Positions 20,314 through 29,263 of a stretch of DNA of 64,000 nucleotides are shown in pieces (position 1 is the stretch's first letter; each line of letters opens with the position of its first letter). The DNA comes from Synechococcus sp. CBW1107 (GTDB taxonomy: Bacteria > Cyanobacteriota > Cyanobacteriia > PCC-6307 > Cyanobiaceae). A program made the position numbers and the translations under genes. The stretch lies in the NCBI RefSeq assembly GCF_015841355.1, contig NZ_CP064908.1:1426001-1490000 (forward strand). The letters are read 5' to 3'. Below the pieces are notes generated by a model that was given only the letters and a program-made list of their open reading frames with translations, was not told the DNA's origin and did not search any database.

Positions 20314-21454
20314 GGGGCCGCAGGTTGTCGGCCCCCTCCACCACGGTCGCTTTGACAATGCCGTCGTCGGCGGTGAGCTCCTCGAGGACATCGAAGCCCT
20401 CGACCACGTAGCCGAAGGCGGCGTAGCGGCCGTCGATCAGATTGAGGCCCGCCGGGGTGAGTTCCGCCTCGAACAGGAAGAGGAAGAACTGGGAGGAGCC
20501 ATCGTCGAGGGCGGTGTCGGAGTGCGCCCAGCCCAGGGTCCCCTTGGTGGCGAAAGGCAGAACCGGAGTGGCCTTGAACAGGCCGAGCTCCTCGAAGGTC
20601 CTGTTGTAGAAGGGCTTGCTCTCACCCGGCACCATGATCTCGAGGGGCACCTTCCGTTCGTGGCCGGAGGCGTCCACATAGCCGCTGGCGGCTCCTTTTG
20701 GATCGCCGGTCTGCAGGACGTAGAAATCCTCGGCGCGGATGAAGGGCAGGTTGTCGTAGAACCCCCGCTGAACCAGATCAACGAAGGCTCCGGCGGTCAG
20801 TGGTGCGTTGTAGCCATCCACCACGGCGATCAGGTCCCCTTTGGTGGTGGTGAGCTTCACGGTGGCGCGACCCAGCAGCCTGGGCAGGTCGGCGAACTCT
20901 GCCGGAATGTCGAAGGGGAACGGCCCCACCAGCAGGGCTTCCGCTTCTCCGATGGTGCTCAGGGCACGGCGGCGGGTGGCCAGGAAGGCGTCGCGGTCCT
21001 GCTGCTCGGCGGCCTCGGCCACGGCCTGCAATTCAGATTCGAGGCGGTCGAGCAGGGCCGTGGCCTGATCGCGCTGCTCGGGCTGGTAGGCCGCGAGCAG
21101 GGCTGAGCGCCGGCTGCTCAGCAGAGCCTGGGCTTTGCGGGTCTTGCCGGTGAGCGCGCTCCAGCGCTTGGCACGCAGGTCGTCGCTGCTGTCTTCCAGG
21201 CGATGCTGCAGGTTCTGCAGATCCGGCTGCTCGATCGGCAAGGCATTGCGCAGAAGGGCTGCAGGATCGGTGACGGCGTTCCCCGGCGGCAGGGCCGCCG
21301 CCACCGGGCTGATCAGGCCGAAGAAGCTGGCGCCACAGGCGATCACCAGCGCCAGCAGCAGTCGTGTGATGGCCCGCCAGGGGTTCCGGCGCTGCTCTCC
21401 CGGACGCTGGGCCACGGGCCTGCGGGCTTGCGGTTGCTGAGAACTCCTGTTCAT
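20306..21454 (-). CDS. Secreted/lumenal cyclophilin-type peptidyl-prolyl isomerase (TLP38-like)
   Basis: The protein starts with a basic region and one hydrophobic helix (RLLLALVIACGASFFGLI) ending in AAA, a signal peptide or anchor. This predicts export to the thylakoid lumen or periplasm. A helical region of about 120 residues follows, as in the plant lumen protein TLP38/CYP38, then the cyclophilin domain (VKLTTTKGDLIAVVDG, FVDLVQRGFYDNLPF, SQFFLFLFEAELTPAGLNLIDGRYAAFG). The consensus cyclophilin catalytic arginine is not conserved in an obvious way, as in CYP38. 382 residues from MNRSSQQ. Confidence 0.85.
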   Translation of the reverse strand: MNRSSQQPQARRPVAQRPGEQRRNPWRAITRLLLALVIACGASFFGLISPVAAALPPGNAVTDPAALLRNALPIEQPDLQNLQHRLEDSSDDLRAKRWSALTGKTRKAQALLSSRRSALLAAYQPEQRDQATALLDRLESELQAVAEAAEQQDRDAFLATRRRALSTIGEAEALLVGPFPFDIPAEFADLPRLLGRATVKLTTTKGDLIAVVDGYNAPLTAGAFVDLVQRGFYDNLPFIRAEDFYVLQTGDPKGAASGYVDASGHERKVPLEIMVPGESKPFYNRTFEELGLFKATPVLPFATKGTLGWAHSDTALDDGSSQFFLFLFEAELTPAGLNLIDGRYAAFGYVVEGFDVLEELTADDGIVKATVVEGADNLRPHG

Positions 21455-21583
21455 GGCTGTCCCTGCCGGTCTCCGGGCGTTCTGCCGTACTTCGGACTTT
21501 GGCACAGCCTGCCGGGGGCCAGAGCCAGTCTCTGAGGGGGTTCAACGGCCAGCCGTACAATCCCGCTCACCCGTTCCGCCGGA

Positions 21584-22144
21584 ATGATCTCGAGCAACGA
21601 CTTCCGAACTGGCACCACCATCGAGCTCGATGGACAGGTCTGGAGGGTCGTCGAGTTTCTGCATGTCAAGCCTGGCAAGGGCTCTGCCTTCGTGCGCACC
21701 AAGCTCAAGGCCGTGCAAAGCGGCAACGTGGTCGAGAAGACCTTCCGAGCCGGGGAGACCGTCGCCCAGGCCCAGCTCGAGAAATCCACCCTGCAACACA
21801 CCTACATGGAGGGTGACGAGTACGTCTTCATGAACATGGCCTCCTACGAGGAGACTCGTCTCACGGCCAAGCAGATCGGTGATGGTCGCAAGTACCTCAA
21901 GGAAGGGATGGAGGTGAACGTGGTGTCCTGGAACGGGTCGCCCCTGGAGGTGGAACTTCCCAACTCCGTGGTGCTCGAGGTCACCCAGACCGACCCTGGC
22001 GTCAAGGGTGACACCGCCACCGGGGGGACCAAGCCCGCCATCGTCGAGACCGGCGCCCAGGTGATGGTGCCCTTGTTCATCACCATTGGCGAGAAGATCA
22101 AGATCGACACGCGCAACGACAGTTATCTCGGGCGGGAGTCCTGA
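21584..22144 (+). CDS. efp: Elongation factor P
   Basis: EF-P relieves ribosome stalling at polyproline stretches. All three beta domains are present. The loop that carries the modified residue reads [15 protein letters not shown], with a lysine at the tip. The C-terminus is [16 protein letters not shown]. 186 residues. It is followed after 5 bases by accB, an order common in cyanobacteria. Confidence 0.96.
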   Translation: MISSNDFRTGTTIELDGQVWRVVEFLHVKPGKGSAFVRTKLKAVQSGNVVEKTFRAGETVAQAQLEKSTLQHTYMEGDEYVFMNMASYEETRLTAKQIGDGRKYLKEGMEVNVVSWNGSPLEVELPNSVVLEVTQTDPGVKGDTATGGTKPAIVETGAQVMVPLFITIGEKIKIDTRNDSYLGRES

Positions 22145-22149
22145 TTGCC

Positions 22150-22644
22150 ATGCAGCTCGACCACGACCAACTGCACAACCTGCTCATCTTCCTGGAGCAA
22201 AGCGACATCCAGGAGCTGAAGCTCGAGGGTGACGATTTCCGTCTGGAAGTGCGCCGCAATCTGCCGGCTCCAGCAGTGCTGCCCCCTGCACCGGCCCCGG
22301 TGGCCTCTCCCGCGGAAGCTCCAGCCGCCGCTCCGGCCCAGGGTTCCGCCGGCGTCACGGCTCCCTCCAGCCCCCCGCCTGCCCCCTCGTCGTTGCGGGC
22401 CGATCTCGTCGACATCACGGCCCCGATGGTGGGCACCTTCTATCGCTCTCCCTCGCCGACCGATCCGCCCTTCGTCGAGATCGGCAGCCGGATCAGTGTC
22501 GGCCAGCCTGTATGCATTCTCGAGGCCATGAAGCTGATGAACGAGCTGGAGGCTGAAGTCAGCGGTGAACTGGTGGAGATCCTGGTGGAGAACGGCACAC
22601 CGGTGGAATTCGGCCAGGTGCTGCTGCGGGTCAAGCCCGCCTGA
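22150..22644 (+). CDS. accB: Biotin carboxyl carrier protein of acetyl-CoA carboxylase
   Basis: BCCP carries biotin between the carboxylase and transferase parts of acetyl-CoA carboxylase. A short helical N-terminus and a proline/alanine-rich linker (about residues 40-85) lead to the biotinyl domain, with the biotin-attachment motif EAMKLMNE. 164 residues. It directly follows efp, probably in one operon. Confidence 0.95.
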   Translation: MQLDHDQLHNLLIFLEQSDIQELKLEGDDFRLEVRRNLPAPAVLPPAPAPVASPAEAPAAAPAQGSAGVTAPSSPPPAPSSLRADLVDITAPMVGTFYRSPSPTDPPFVEIGSRISVGQPVCILEAMKLMNELEAEVSGELVEILVENGTPVEFGQVLLRVKPA

Positions 22645-22654
22645 ATCCAGAGAT

Positions 22655-22686
22655 GCTGAGCCGAGCCGGCTGTAGCCGGGCTCAGC
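22655..22686. terminator. Strong hairpin between convergent accB and pdxA
   Basis: GCTGAGCC pairs with GGCTCAGC, and the inner bases GCCGGCT/AGCCGG also pair, giving a long GC-rich stem. No T-run follows on the plus strand. It overlaps the pdxA stop, so it could act as a bidirectional transcription stop or as an mRNA end structure. Confidence 0.5.
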
Positions 22687-23704
22687 CCAGCTCCCAGGCT
22701 GTCTCCAGGGCCGCCACCATGCTGTCGGCACGGGCCAGGCCAGCACCGGCGATGTCGAAGCCGGTTCCGTGATCCGGTGACGTGCGCAGGAAGGGCAGCC
22801 CCAGGGTCGTGTTCACGGCCGCATCGAAGGCCAGCAGCTTGACGGGGATCAGCCCCTGATCGTGATACAGCGCCAGGTACCCGTCAGCTCCCTGACCATC
22901 ACCACGCCAGGCCGCGGCCGCCCCCAGCCAGCAGCTGTCCGGCGGAAGTGGCCCCTTCACCGTCACCGAGGGATGCCTCTGCCGCCAGCCCTCCAGCAGT
23001 GGAATCAGCCAGTCCTGCTCCTCCATCCCCAACTGGCCCCCTTCGCCGGCATGGGGATTCAGACCGGCCACCGTCAGGCTGGGCTCGGGCTGAAAGCGCC
23101 GGCAGAAGTCCAGCAGCATCTCCAGCTGATGCTCCACCAGGGTGGGTGTGAGGGCCTGGGGCACCTCGGCCAGGGGGATGTGGGTGGTGGCCAGCAGGGT
23201 GTTCAACCGCCAGCGGCCCCCGGGTGAGCGGGCGGTGAACAGCATCGAAGCCTGCTTTCGCCCGCAGAGTTCCGCCAGCCGCTCGGTCTGACCGGGGTAA
23301 CGATGGCCGGCGGCGTGCCAGGCGTGTTTGGCGATCGGCGCCGTGGTCAGGGACCGGGCCTGACCGCTGAGCACCAGATCCACCGCCGCATTCAGCCAGG
23401 CGAAGCTGGCCGCACCACTCGCCGCCGTCCCCTGCCCCGGGACGATCCCCTCCTGCAGTGGCCTGTCGAGGATGGGGTAGTCACCTGGATCCGCCAGCGG
23501 CGCCGCACTGCGGTCGCGCAGCTCCATGTAGGTCTGCTCCAGCCAGCGGCGGCAGCCCACCAGCACCACAGTCTCAGCTGTGCCCCGCGCCTTCAGGACA
23601 GCCAGGGACTTGAGGGTCACCTCGGCGCCGATGCCGGCGGGATCCCCCAGGGCCAGGGCGATGACTCCTTGTTTAGCGTTGTTGCCAGTGGCCTTGAGAG
23701 TCAT
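22682..23704 (-). CDS. pdxA: 4-hydroxythreonine-4-phosphate dehydrogenase
   Basis: PdxA oxidises 4-phosphohydroxy-L-threonine in the DXP-dependent pyridoxal phosphate pathway. The start MTLKATGNN precedes ALGDPAGIGAEVTLK. Further motifs are TAPIAKHAWHAAGH, GLNPHAGEGGQLG, YHDQGLIPVK and TSPDHGTGFDIAG. 340 residues. The start codon overlaps that of a small divergent gene on the opposite strand. Confidence 0.94.
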   Translation of the reverse strand: MTLKATGNNAKQGVIALALGDPAGIGAEVTLKSLAVLKARGTAETVVLVGCRRWLEQTYMELRDRSAAPLADPGDYPILDRPLQEGIVPGQGTAASGAASFAWLNAAVDLVLSGQARSLTTAPIAKHAWHAAGHRYPGQTERLAELCGRKQASMLFTARSPGGRWRLNTLLATTHIPLAEVPQALTPTLVEHQLEMLLDFCRRFQPEPSLTVAGLNPHAGEGGQLGMEEQDWLIPLLEGWRQRHPSVTVKGPLPPDSCWLGAAAAWRGDGQGADGYLALYHDQGLIPVKLLAFDAAVNTTLGLPFLRTSPDHGTGFDIAGAGLARADSMVAALETAWELG

Positions 23705-23885
23705 GATCCGCTGGTTGCTTCTGGGGGGACTGGTTCTGGGCCTGGCTCACGGGTTGCAGAAGAAATGGGTTGTGATCGACTGGTGCCGACTGAAGGCTGA
23801 CCTGAACATTCCCAGCCTCACCAATCTTCAACCGCTGGCAGCTCCGGTCTGCCCTGAGGAGGTGCTGCAGCCATCCCCTCGCTGA
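23703..23885 (+). CDS. Small hypothetical membrane-anchored protein (60 aa)
   Basis: It begins with a hydrophobic helix (IRWLLLGGLVLGLAHGLQ), followed by KKWVVIDWCRLKAD and a short tail containing NIPSLTNLQPL. Its start codon overlaps that of pdxA on the other strand, and its 3' end overlaps the convergent epimerase gene by about 58 bases. Composition and organisation look real, but no family is recognised. Function unknown. Confidence 0.45.
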   Translation: MIRWLLLGGLVLGLAHGLQKKWVVIDWCRLKADLNIPSLTNLQPLAAPVCPEEVLQPSPR

Positions 23886-24793
23886 AGAGCCTGTTCCTCC
23901 AGCAGGGAAGCCCTGAATCCTTCCCGGTAACTGGGAAAGCGCAGCCGGTAACCGAGCTCGACGCGCAGCCGCCTGTTGCTGGTGCGGCGATTCTCGCTCC
24001 AGAAGCTGCGGGCCATCGGACTGAGGCTCTCCTGGATCTGCGCGTAGGACTCCACCTCGGGTAATTTGCAGTCGAGCAGATGGGCGGCATAGCCCAGGGT
24101 TTCACTCGATGGGCAGGGCCTGTCGTCCGCCACGTTCAGTACAGAAGGCCGCTGATCACTCGGCAGGGCGAGGTTGTGCAGCAGGGCACCGGTGATGTCA
24201 TCGACGTGGATGCGGCTGAACACCTGGGCCGGTTTGTGGATCAGGCGGCTGCTGCCGGCGCGCAGGCCATCGAACGGGCAGCGCCCCGGCCCGTAGATCG
24301 CCGGCAGGCGGAACACCTGCAGGGGCAGGCCGCTGGCCTGCCACGCCTGTTCGCAGGCCAGCCGGGCACGGCTGCGGGGCAGTCCCGGAGCAGGCGGGTC
24401 GCCTTCGTGGACCCAGGCGCCGCCGCGATCGCCATAGACCCCGGAGGTGGAGAGGTAGCCCAGCCATTGCAGCGGCAGGCCGGCCAGGATGGCGCCAAGG
24501 CTTTCCAGCACCGGATCCTTGCCGTCACGGCCTGGGGGAACCGTGACCAGCACATGGGTCACCTCCTCCAGGGCTGCGGGCTCGATCCCAGGCCTGAGCT
24601 CGCTGGCGAAGGCCACCGGGCTGATTCCCTCCTCGAAGACGCGATGGCCACCGTGGCGCTGGCTGATCAGCACAGGCATGCCTGTGGCGGCTACCGCCGA
24701 GGCGAAGCGCCGGCCGCTGTAACCGCCCCCCAGCACGAGCATCCGGCCGGAGGCCCCTCTCCAGGGGCTGCGGTTGACAACAGCATTCACCAT
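23828..24793 (-). CDS. NAD(P)-dependent epimerase/dehydratase-like protein (extended SDR)
   Basis: The N-terminal dinucleotide-binding motif is MLVLGGGYSGRRFASAV. LSTSGVYGDRGG holds the conserved Ser, while the usual YxxxK is degenerate (around SRARLACEQ). FRLPAIYGPGR and FSRIHVDDI are typical of nucleoside-diphosphate-sugar epimerases of the YeeZ/COG0451 type. 321 residues. The substrate is not known. Confidence 0.82.
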   Translation of the reverse strand: MVNAVVNRSPWRGASGRMLVLGGGYSGRRFASAVAATGMPVLISQRHGGHRVFEEGISPVAFASELRPGIEPAALEEVTHVLVTVPPGRDGKDPVLESLGAILAGLPLQWLGYLSTSGVYGDRGGAWVHEGDPPAPGLPRSRARLACEQAWQASGLPLQVFRLPAIYGPGRCPFDGLRAGSSRLIHKPAQVFSRIHVDDITGALLHNLALPSDQRPSVLNVADDRPCPSSETLGYAAHLLDCKLPEVESYAQIQESLSPMARSFWSENRRTSNRRLRVELGYRLRFPSYREGFRASLLEEQALQRGDGCSTSSGQTGAASG

Positions 24794-24825
24794 GAGTACA
24801 CCTGTATCACTGCTCGGTTCCGCCG

Positions 24826-25044
24826 ATGGCTTCCTCCTGCTTCTCTACATCCCGTCCCCTCCCAGCGAGTCTGCCCCGCCCTGGCCAGGCCCGTCCCTGG
24901 AGCTTCCCCCATGCCGTGGGGGCTCTTCCGCTGGTGGTGGTGGCCCTGGTCCTCACCGCGGCCCTGGTGGCTCCCGAGCAGCCCGAGCAGCTCGCGGCCC
25001 TCTGCGAGCGTCACAACGGTCCAGCGGCCTGTCGTGTCTGGTGA
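24826..25044 (+). CDS. Small hypothetical protein with one hydrophobic helix (72 aa)
   Basis: The protein has a proline-rich N-terminus, a hydrophobic stretch (ALPLVVVALVLTAALVAP) and a conserved-looking tail with LAALCERHNGPAACRVW. It starts 33 bases from the divergent epimerase gene and ends 14 bases before the convergent HNH gene. I recall similar short proteins at this spot in picocyanobacteria, but the function is unknown. Confidence 0.5.
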   Translation: MASSCFSTSRPLPASLPRPGQARPWSFPHAVGALPLVVVALVLTAALVAPEQPEQLAALCERHNGPAACRVW

Positions 25045-25057
25045 CGAAGACTTGGTT

Positions 25058-25477
25058 TCAGGCCGGCTGCAGGGTCAGGGGCGGCCTCTGAGCCAGGGGT
25101 GCCGGTTGGGTTGGCGCCGCTGCCGGTTCGGGAGCGGCCCACTGCAACAGGCGCACGGCCAGGCGCAGGTCCCCATCCATCCAGGCGCGGATCGCCATCG
25201 CCCGGCGCGGATCGTAGAAGCGCTGACGCCGGTACCAGTCGAAAGCGTCAGCGTCGCTTTTGTGGCCGTTGCAGGCCAGGCAGGCGGGAACGCAGTTTTC
25301 GGTCACGCTCAGCCCGCCGCGGCAGCGCGGCATCAGATGATCAATCGACTCCGAACGATTGCCGCAATAAATACAGCGATGTTGGGTCTGTTTGTGCAGG
25401 GATTGTCTCCAGCGTCTGACTCGCAACTTGGGGCAGAGATCCTCAAGGAAGACCGCATCCCTGACCTGCATTCCCAT
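25058..25477 (-). CDS. HNH endonuclease family protein
   Basis: The protein has the HNH fold: CIYCG (first zinc pair), SIDHLMPRCRGG (catalytic His), ENCVPACLACNGHKSD (Asn and second zinc pair). The C-terminal segment WYRRQRFYDPRRAMAIRAW is shared by a cyanobacterial subfamily, from memory. 139 residues, ending in a proline/alanine-rich tail. It sits in core genome rather than in the islands; its role is unknown. Confidence 0.82.
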   Translation of the reverse strand: MGMQVRDAVFLEDLCPKLRVRRWRQSLHKQTQHRCIYCGNRSESIDHLMPRCRGGLSVTENCVPACLACNGHKSDADAFDWYRRQRFYDPRRAMAIRAWMDGDLRLAVRLLQWAAPEPAAAPTQPAPLAQRPPLTLQPA

Positions 25478-25609
25478 GCCTCGGTTGCGGACAGTTTGCC
25501 CATGGCTTCTGGACTGTCAATGTGTCGACGACTTCATTTTTTCAAGCTGATCGAGGAGCCTTGTTCAAGGCGCCAAGCCGACTAGAATCCAAGTCCACGA
25601 TGCGCGGCT

Positions 25610-27226
25610 GTGTCCCTGCGAGTCACGCGAGGGACTCAGCTGCGCTGCCTGCTGCGGCTTGGGTCCTGCGGCCTGATCGAGGTGATCTCCCCGTTCGACC
25701 CGGTCACCCAGGCCCAGTTGCGACGGATCAGGCCGCCGGGCCGCTGGAGGGCCCAGCGCCAATGCTGGGAGTTTCCGCTCGAGGCCGCCGGCCAGCTGGA
25801 GGCTCTGCTGGGGGAGCGCTTCCTGATCGAGCCGGACCTCGCCCAGTGGCTGGCCTGGTTGCGCCAGCCCCTCCCTCCCCTGCCCCCTCATCGGGAGTTG
25901 GTGGCAGCGGCCCAGCTGGAGGCTCCCTTGCCGGACGGGCGCCAGCTGTTCAGCCACCAGCGCACGGCGGCCCGCTGGCTGCTGGCGCGCCGTGGAGCTG
26001 TTCTGGCCCATGCGATGGGCCTGGGCAAGACCCTCACAGCCCTGATGGCGGCCCGCGCCCTGTCCCGTTGCGCCGACTGCCGCATTGCCGTGGTGGCTCC
26101 GGTGGGTCTGCACGGCTTCTGGCGGCAGGAGTCCCTGGCCCTGCAACTGGCCGTGGAGCTGTTCAGCTGGGCGCGATTGCCGGCGGAATTGCCCCCTGCC
26201 GGCACCGTGCTGCTTGTGGATGAGGCCCATTTCGCCCAGAACCTGGGGGCGGCCCGTACCCGCGCTCTGCTGCGCCTGGCCCGCCATCCGCGCCTGCGGG
26301 CGATCTGGCTTCTGAGCGGCACCCCGATGAAGAACGGCCGCCCGCTGCAGCTCTTCCCCCTCCTGGCGGCGATCGATCATCCCCTTGGCCGTGATCAGCT
26401 CAGCTTTGAGCAGACCTATTGCCAGGGCCATTGGTGCGAAAGCGGCGGGCGCCGCCATTGGCAGGCCAACGGTGCTGAACGTCTGGAGGACCTGCACCGT
26501 CTGATTCAGCCGTTGGTGCTGCACCGTCGCAAGCAGGATTGCCTCGACCTTCCCCCCAAGCGGCGTCTGATCTGCCCCGTGACGCTCAGCGCCAGCGAGG
26601 CCCGGGGCTTCGAGCATGAGCTGCAGCAACGGGTGGAGCGCTACCGCCTTCGGGCCGCCCGCGGCGAGGTGCGCCGCGACGCTGAATCCCTGGCGATGCT
26701 CACGGCCCTCAGGCAGATCGGCGCGGCCTACAAGCTGCCGGCGGCCCAGGCTCTGGTCACCGAGTTGCTCGCGGACGGAGCGGCGGTGGTGGTGTTCACA
26801 GCCTTCGTGGCCCCTGCCGAGCGGCTGGCCGCGAGCCTTGGTGGTGCCGTGCTCACGGGCCGTCTCAAGCCACCGGAGCGCCAGCGCCAGGTGGAGCGCT
26901 TCCAGGCGGGTCGGGTGCCCCTGCTGGTGGCCACCTTCGCGGTGGCGGGTCTCGGCTTCACGCTGCACCGAGCCAGTCACGTTGTGCTGCTGGAGAGGCC
27001 CTGGACCCCGGGCGATACCGAGCAGGCGGAAGACCGGGCCCATCGGATCGGTATGGCCGGTCCCCTCACGGCCCATTGGCTGCAGCTGGGGGTCGCCGAT
27101 CAGCTGGTGGACGGGTTGATCGCCAGCAAGGCCGAGCGGATCGCCCTGGCCCTCGGGGGCCGTCAGGCGATCCTGCGCCGCCAGGCCCTGCCGGCGATGG
27201 TGCGCCAGTTGCTGGAGGCCTGGTGA
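25610..27226 (+). CDS. SNF2/DEAD-like helicase family protein
   Basis: A superfamily-2 ATPase of the SNF2 type. An N-terminal ~90-residue domain precedes the motor: FSHQRTAARWLLARRG, motif I AHAMGLGKTLTA, motif II VDEAHF, motif III LSGTPMKNG, then the second lobe with VVVFTAFVAPAERL, TFAVAGLGFTLHRA and motif VI QAEDRAHRIGM. 538 residues from a GTG; the nearby ATG lies in another frame. It probably remodels nucleic acid; no partner is visible. Confidence 0.85.
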   Translation: MSLRVTRGTQLRCLLRLGSCGLIEVISPFDPVTQAQLRRIRPPGRWRAQRQCWEFPLEAAGQLEALLGERFLIEPDLAQWLAWLRQPLPPLPPHRELVAAAQLEAPLPDGRQLFSHQRTAARWLLARRGAVLAHAMGLGKTLTALMAARALSRCADCRIAVVAPVGLHGFWRQESLALQLAVELFSWARLPAELPPAGTVLLVDEAHFAQNLGAARTRALLRLARHPRLRAIWLLSGTPMKNGRPLQLFPLLAAIDHPLGRDQLSFEQTYCQGHWCESGGRRHWQANGAERLEDLHRLIQPLVLHRRKQDCLDLPPKRRLICPVTLSASEARGFEHELQQRVERYRLRAARGEVRRDAESLAMLTALRQIGAAYKLPAAQALVTELLADGAAVVVFTAFVAPAERLAASLGGAVLTGRLKPPERQRQVERFQAGRVPLLVATFAVAGLGFTLHRASHVVLLERPWTPGDTEQAEDRAHRIGMAGPLTAHWLQLGVADQLVDGLIASKAERIALALGGRQAILRRQALPAMVRQLLEAW

Positions 27227-27227
27227 G

Positions 27228-27656
27228 TCAGGGGGCCGCTGCCGCCGGGATGTCGCGGCAGCTTTCCTGGCGCACACGGATGTCGGTGACCAGCTGGGGG
27301 TCGTCGGCATCCTTCGCGGGCTTGCCGTTTCCGGTGGCCTTGAGCAGCTCTGCCGCCCTGTCGATGTCCTGGCAGGCCCTGGCCAGTTCGCCCCTGAGGG
27401 TGTGAATCACGAAGCGGTCACTGAGGGGACGGGCCTCCAGTGGGTAGGCGCTCACCACCCTGTCGCAGTGCTCGAGGGCCTGATCGAGCCGATCCACCTT
27501 GACCTCATCGAGGCACTCGTCCCGACGCAGCCGTGGGGATTCCGTGGTCGGGGGTTCCGCTGCCGCGCAACCGGCCAGAGCCAGGACCAGAGCCAGAGCG
27601 CACCAGAGGGCCCGGGGGGGGGCTGTGCGAAGGGAATCAGTAGGAATAGCGGTCAT
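27228..27656 (-). CDS. Putative lipoprotein, conserved hypothetical
   Basis: The signal peptide ends in a lipobox (LALAGC), predicting a lipid-anchored envelope protein. The mature part is helical with several cysteines (DECLDE, EHCDRV, RACQDI, QESCRDI) that may form disulfides, and resembles a TPR-like pair of helices. 142 residues from MTAIPTDSL. It overlaps the upstream secreted-protein gene by 20 bases. Function unknown. Confidence 0.7.
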   Translation of the reverse strand: MTAIPTDSLRTAPPRALWCALALVLALAGCAAAEPPTTESPRLRRDECLDEVKVDRLDQALEHCDRVVSAYPLEARPLSDRFVIHTLRGELARACQDIDRAAELLKATGNGKPAKDADDPQLVTDIRVRQESCRDIPAAAAP

Positions 27657-28119
27657 GGCGAGTGGTTCCGCCGCCGCTGGGGATGGGAACAGGACCTGTG
27701 CTGCCATTGGCGGGGATGTCGGTCCTCAGTGGCACGGGCTTATCACCGCCATAGAGGGCTCCCATGAAGCGGCCGCAGTCGGGGAAGGCCTCGGGGGAAT
27801 TCACCACGGCCTCGGTGATCATCACCGCGGCATGTTCTGGAGAGGTCTTGAACAGACTGGAGCCCTGGCGTTTGATCAGGGCATAGGCGGCGTTCCAGCT
27901 CACGTCGTGATCATTGCCGGCCTTGCGCATGAAGCAGTACACCTCCGCGCCTTTGGTGCCTGGATCGCTGGGGTTCGGCTGGCTCAGCACGGGGAGCGGA
28001 CCCGTCAGGAGCACCAGGCCGGGCAGCAGGATCCCGTGCAGGGCCGACCTCAAACTGTGGCTACGGTCCCTGGCGGGTGCCGTGGACGTTGGGCAGGGAC
28101 GGAGGAGACGGGACAGCAT
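27637..28119 (-). CDS. Conserved secreted protein of picocyanobacteria, function unknown
   Basis: A signal peptide (ILLPGLVLLTGPLPVLSQ) is followed by a compact conserved region, GAEVYCFMRKAGNDHDVSWNAAYALIKRQ and LFKTSPEHAAVMITEAVV, then FPDCGRFMGALYG. I recall this as a family confined to Synechococcus/Prochlorococcus-type genomes. 160 residues. It is followed by the overlapping lipoprotein gene. A cell-envelope or lumenal location is inferred from the signal peptide only. Confidence 0.7.
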   Translation of the reverse strand: MLSRLLRPCPTSTAPARDRSHSLRSALHGILLPGLVLLTGPLPVLSQPNPSDPGTKGAEVYCFMRKAGNDHDVSWNAAYALIKRQGSSLFKTSPEHAAVMITEAVVNSPEAFPDCGRFMGALYGGDKPVPLRTDIPANGSTGPVPIPSGGGTTRHDRYSY

Positions 28120-28200
28120 CGAGTCGGTCAGTGGAGCCGGTCATCGGGCACCAACGTATCGGTCGACTCCGAACTGTCGAGGGGGCGGCACGGGTGCCTG

Positions 28201-28722
28201 TCAACCGGAGGGATGACCAGCTGTGAATGACAGCACCATCCTGATCACGATGGGCACCACCAGCAGCACCGTGATCAGCCTCACGGCGTGAAGGGCCGCC
28301 ACGGCTGCCCCGACTCCGAATTCAGCGCCCACCAGGCTCATGCCGCTGATGCCGCCAGGGGCTGCCCCGAGCAGGGTGATGATCGGACTCACGCCCAGCA
28401 GCCTGCTGCTCCAGAGGCCGACCACCAGGCCGGTGGCCACCAGGGTGACGGTGATCAGGATCGCCGGCCGCCACAGTTGCCGCAGTTCCGTCAGCGCTGT
28501 GCTGGTGAGGCCGGTGCCGATCACCGTGCCGATGGCGATCTCCAGGCCCGTACGGGTGCCAGGGGGCCAGTGGGCCACATCCCAGCGCCCGCTCATGCTC
28601 ACCAGGCCCGCGCCGAGCAGGGCCCCCGCCAGGGGCGCCGCTGGAATCCCCGTGCGCAGGGCGAGCAGGCCACCGCCCAGGCCGGCAAGGAGGTAGATCG
28701 CCAGAGTGGCCAGGCTGGGCAT
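28201..28722 (-). CDS. AbrB-duplication (COG3180) membrane protein, single-repeat form
   Basis: A hydrophobic protein of 173 residues with about five membrane segments. The family motif PIITLLGAAPGGISGMSLVGAEFG is present, near HAVRLITVLLVVPIV. Proteins of this Pfam family (AbrB duplication, unrelated to the AbrB regulator) usually carry two such repeats in ~350 residues; this is a single copy, which suggests a dimer. The transported substrate is unknown. Confidence 0.75.
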   Translation of the reverse strand: MPSLATLAIYLLAGLGGGLLALRTGIPAAPLAGALLGAGLVSMSGRWDVAHWPPGTRTGLEIAIGTVIGTGLTSTALTELRQLWRPAILITVTLVATGLVVGLWSSRLLGVSPIITLLGAAPGGISGMSLVGAEFGVGAAVAALHAVRLITVLLVVPIVIRMVLSFTAGHPSG

Positions 28723-28814
28723 GCCCGCAGGTGACGCCAGGACGACTCAGTCTGGGAGATGGCTTGAGCGGTGAGCGGTTCTGTGTTGTGATCGGCCTTC
28801 TTGGTTCGGTTGCC

Positions 28815-29099
28815 ATGCCCTCGGAATCGGTGTCGTTCCGCATCACCCGCACGGCGGAGGATCTCGCCCAGACGGTGGCGGCCCTGTCGCATCGGCTGGT
28901 GCACCTGGAGCAACGGCTGGGCCTGCTGGAGATGGCGCTGGAGGACGACCAGCAGCCGGAGTCCGATCAGCTCCAGGCTCTCTCCAATGTGGAGGTGCTG
29001 CTGCGGGACTGCCGCCAGCTGCTTGAGACGTCAGCGCCGGCGTCCGCTCCGGTGGCGGTCGAGCCTGCCTCACCGCAGGAGCTGGACCTGGCCGCCTAG
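28815..29099 (+). CDS. Small coiled-coil protein, hypothetical (94 aa)
   Basis: It starts at MPSESVSFRITRTAEDLAQ. A long amphipathic helix follows (VAALSHRLVHLEQRLGLLEMAL) and a second one (LSNVEVLLRDCRQLLE), predicting a coiled coil. The tail is alanine/proline rich and acidic. No family recognised. It is transcribed divergently from the AbrB-duplication gene. Confidence 0.55.
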   Translation: MPSESVSFRITRTAEDLAQTVAALSHRLVHLEQRLGLLEMALEDDQQPESDQLQALSNVEVLLRDCRQLLETSAPASAPVAVEPASPQELDLAA

Positions 29100-29167
29100 G
29101 TGGTCGTCGGCACCGCTCCGGCGTCTGGGTCAGCACCTCATCCCGTCCCGTCGTGACAGGACCTGAT

Positions 29168-29240
29168 CACTCAGGGGCAGATCCTGACCACTCAAGGAGC
29201 GTCCTTATCACTCAAGCTGGCAGCGCCCTGCTTCTGAGTG
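29168..29240. repeat. Three CACTCA direct repeats about two helical turns apart, plus one inverted copy
   Basis: CACTCA occurs at 29168, 29189 and 29209, spaced 21 and 20 bases, each within a T-(G/T)-A-(T/C)-CACTCA-(A/G) context. An inverted copy TGAGTG lies at 29235. They are placed just upstream of the small gene at 29264. The spacing suggests protein binding on one face of the helix. Confidence 0.45.
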
Positions 29241-29263
29241 GCAGAATGAAAAGAAAAACAACC

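Noticed and set aside
25565-27310. Long minus-strand open frame (581 codons)
   Set aside because: Antisense to the SNF2-type helicase, which has all its motifs in order.
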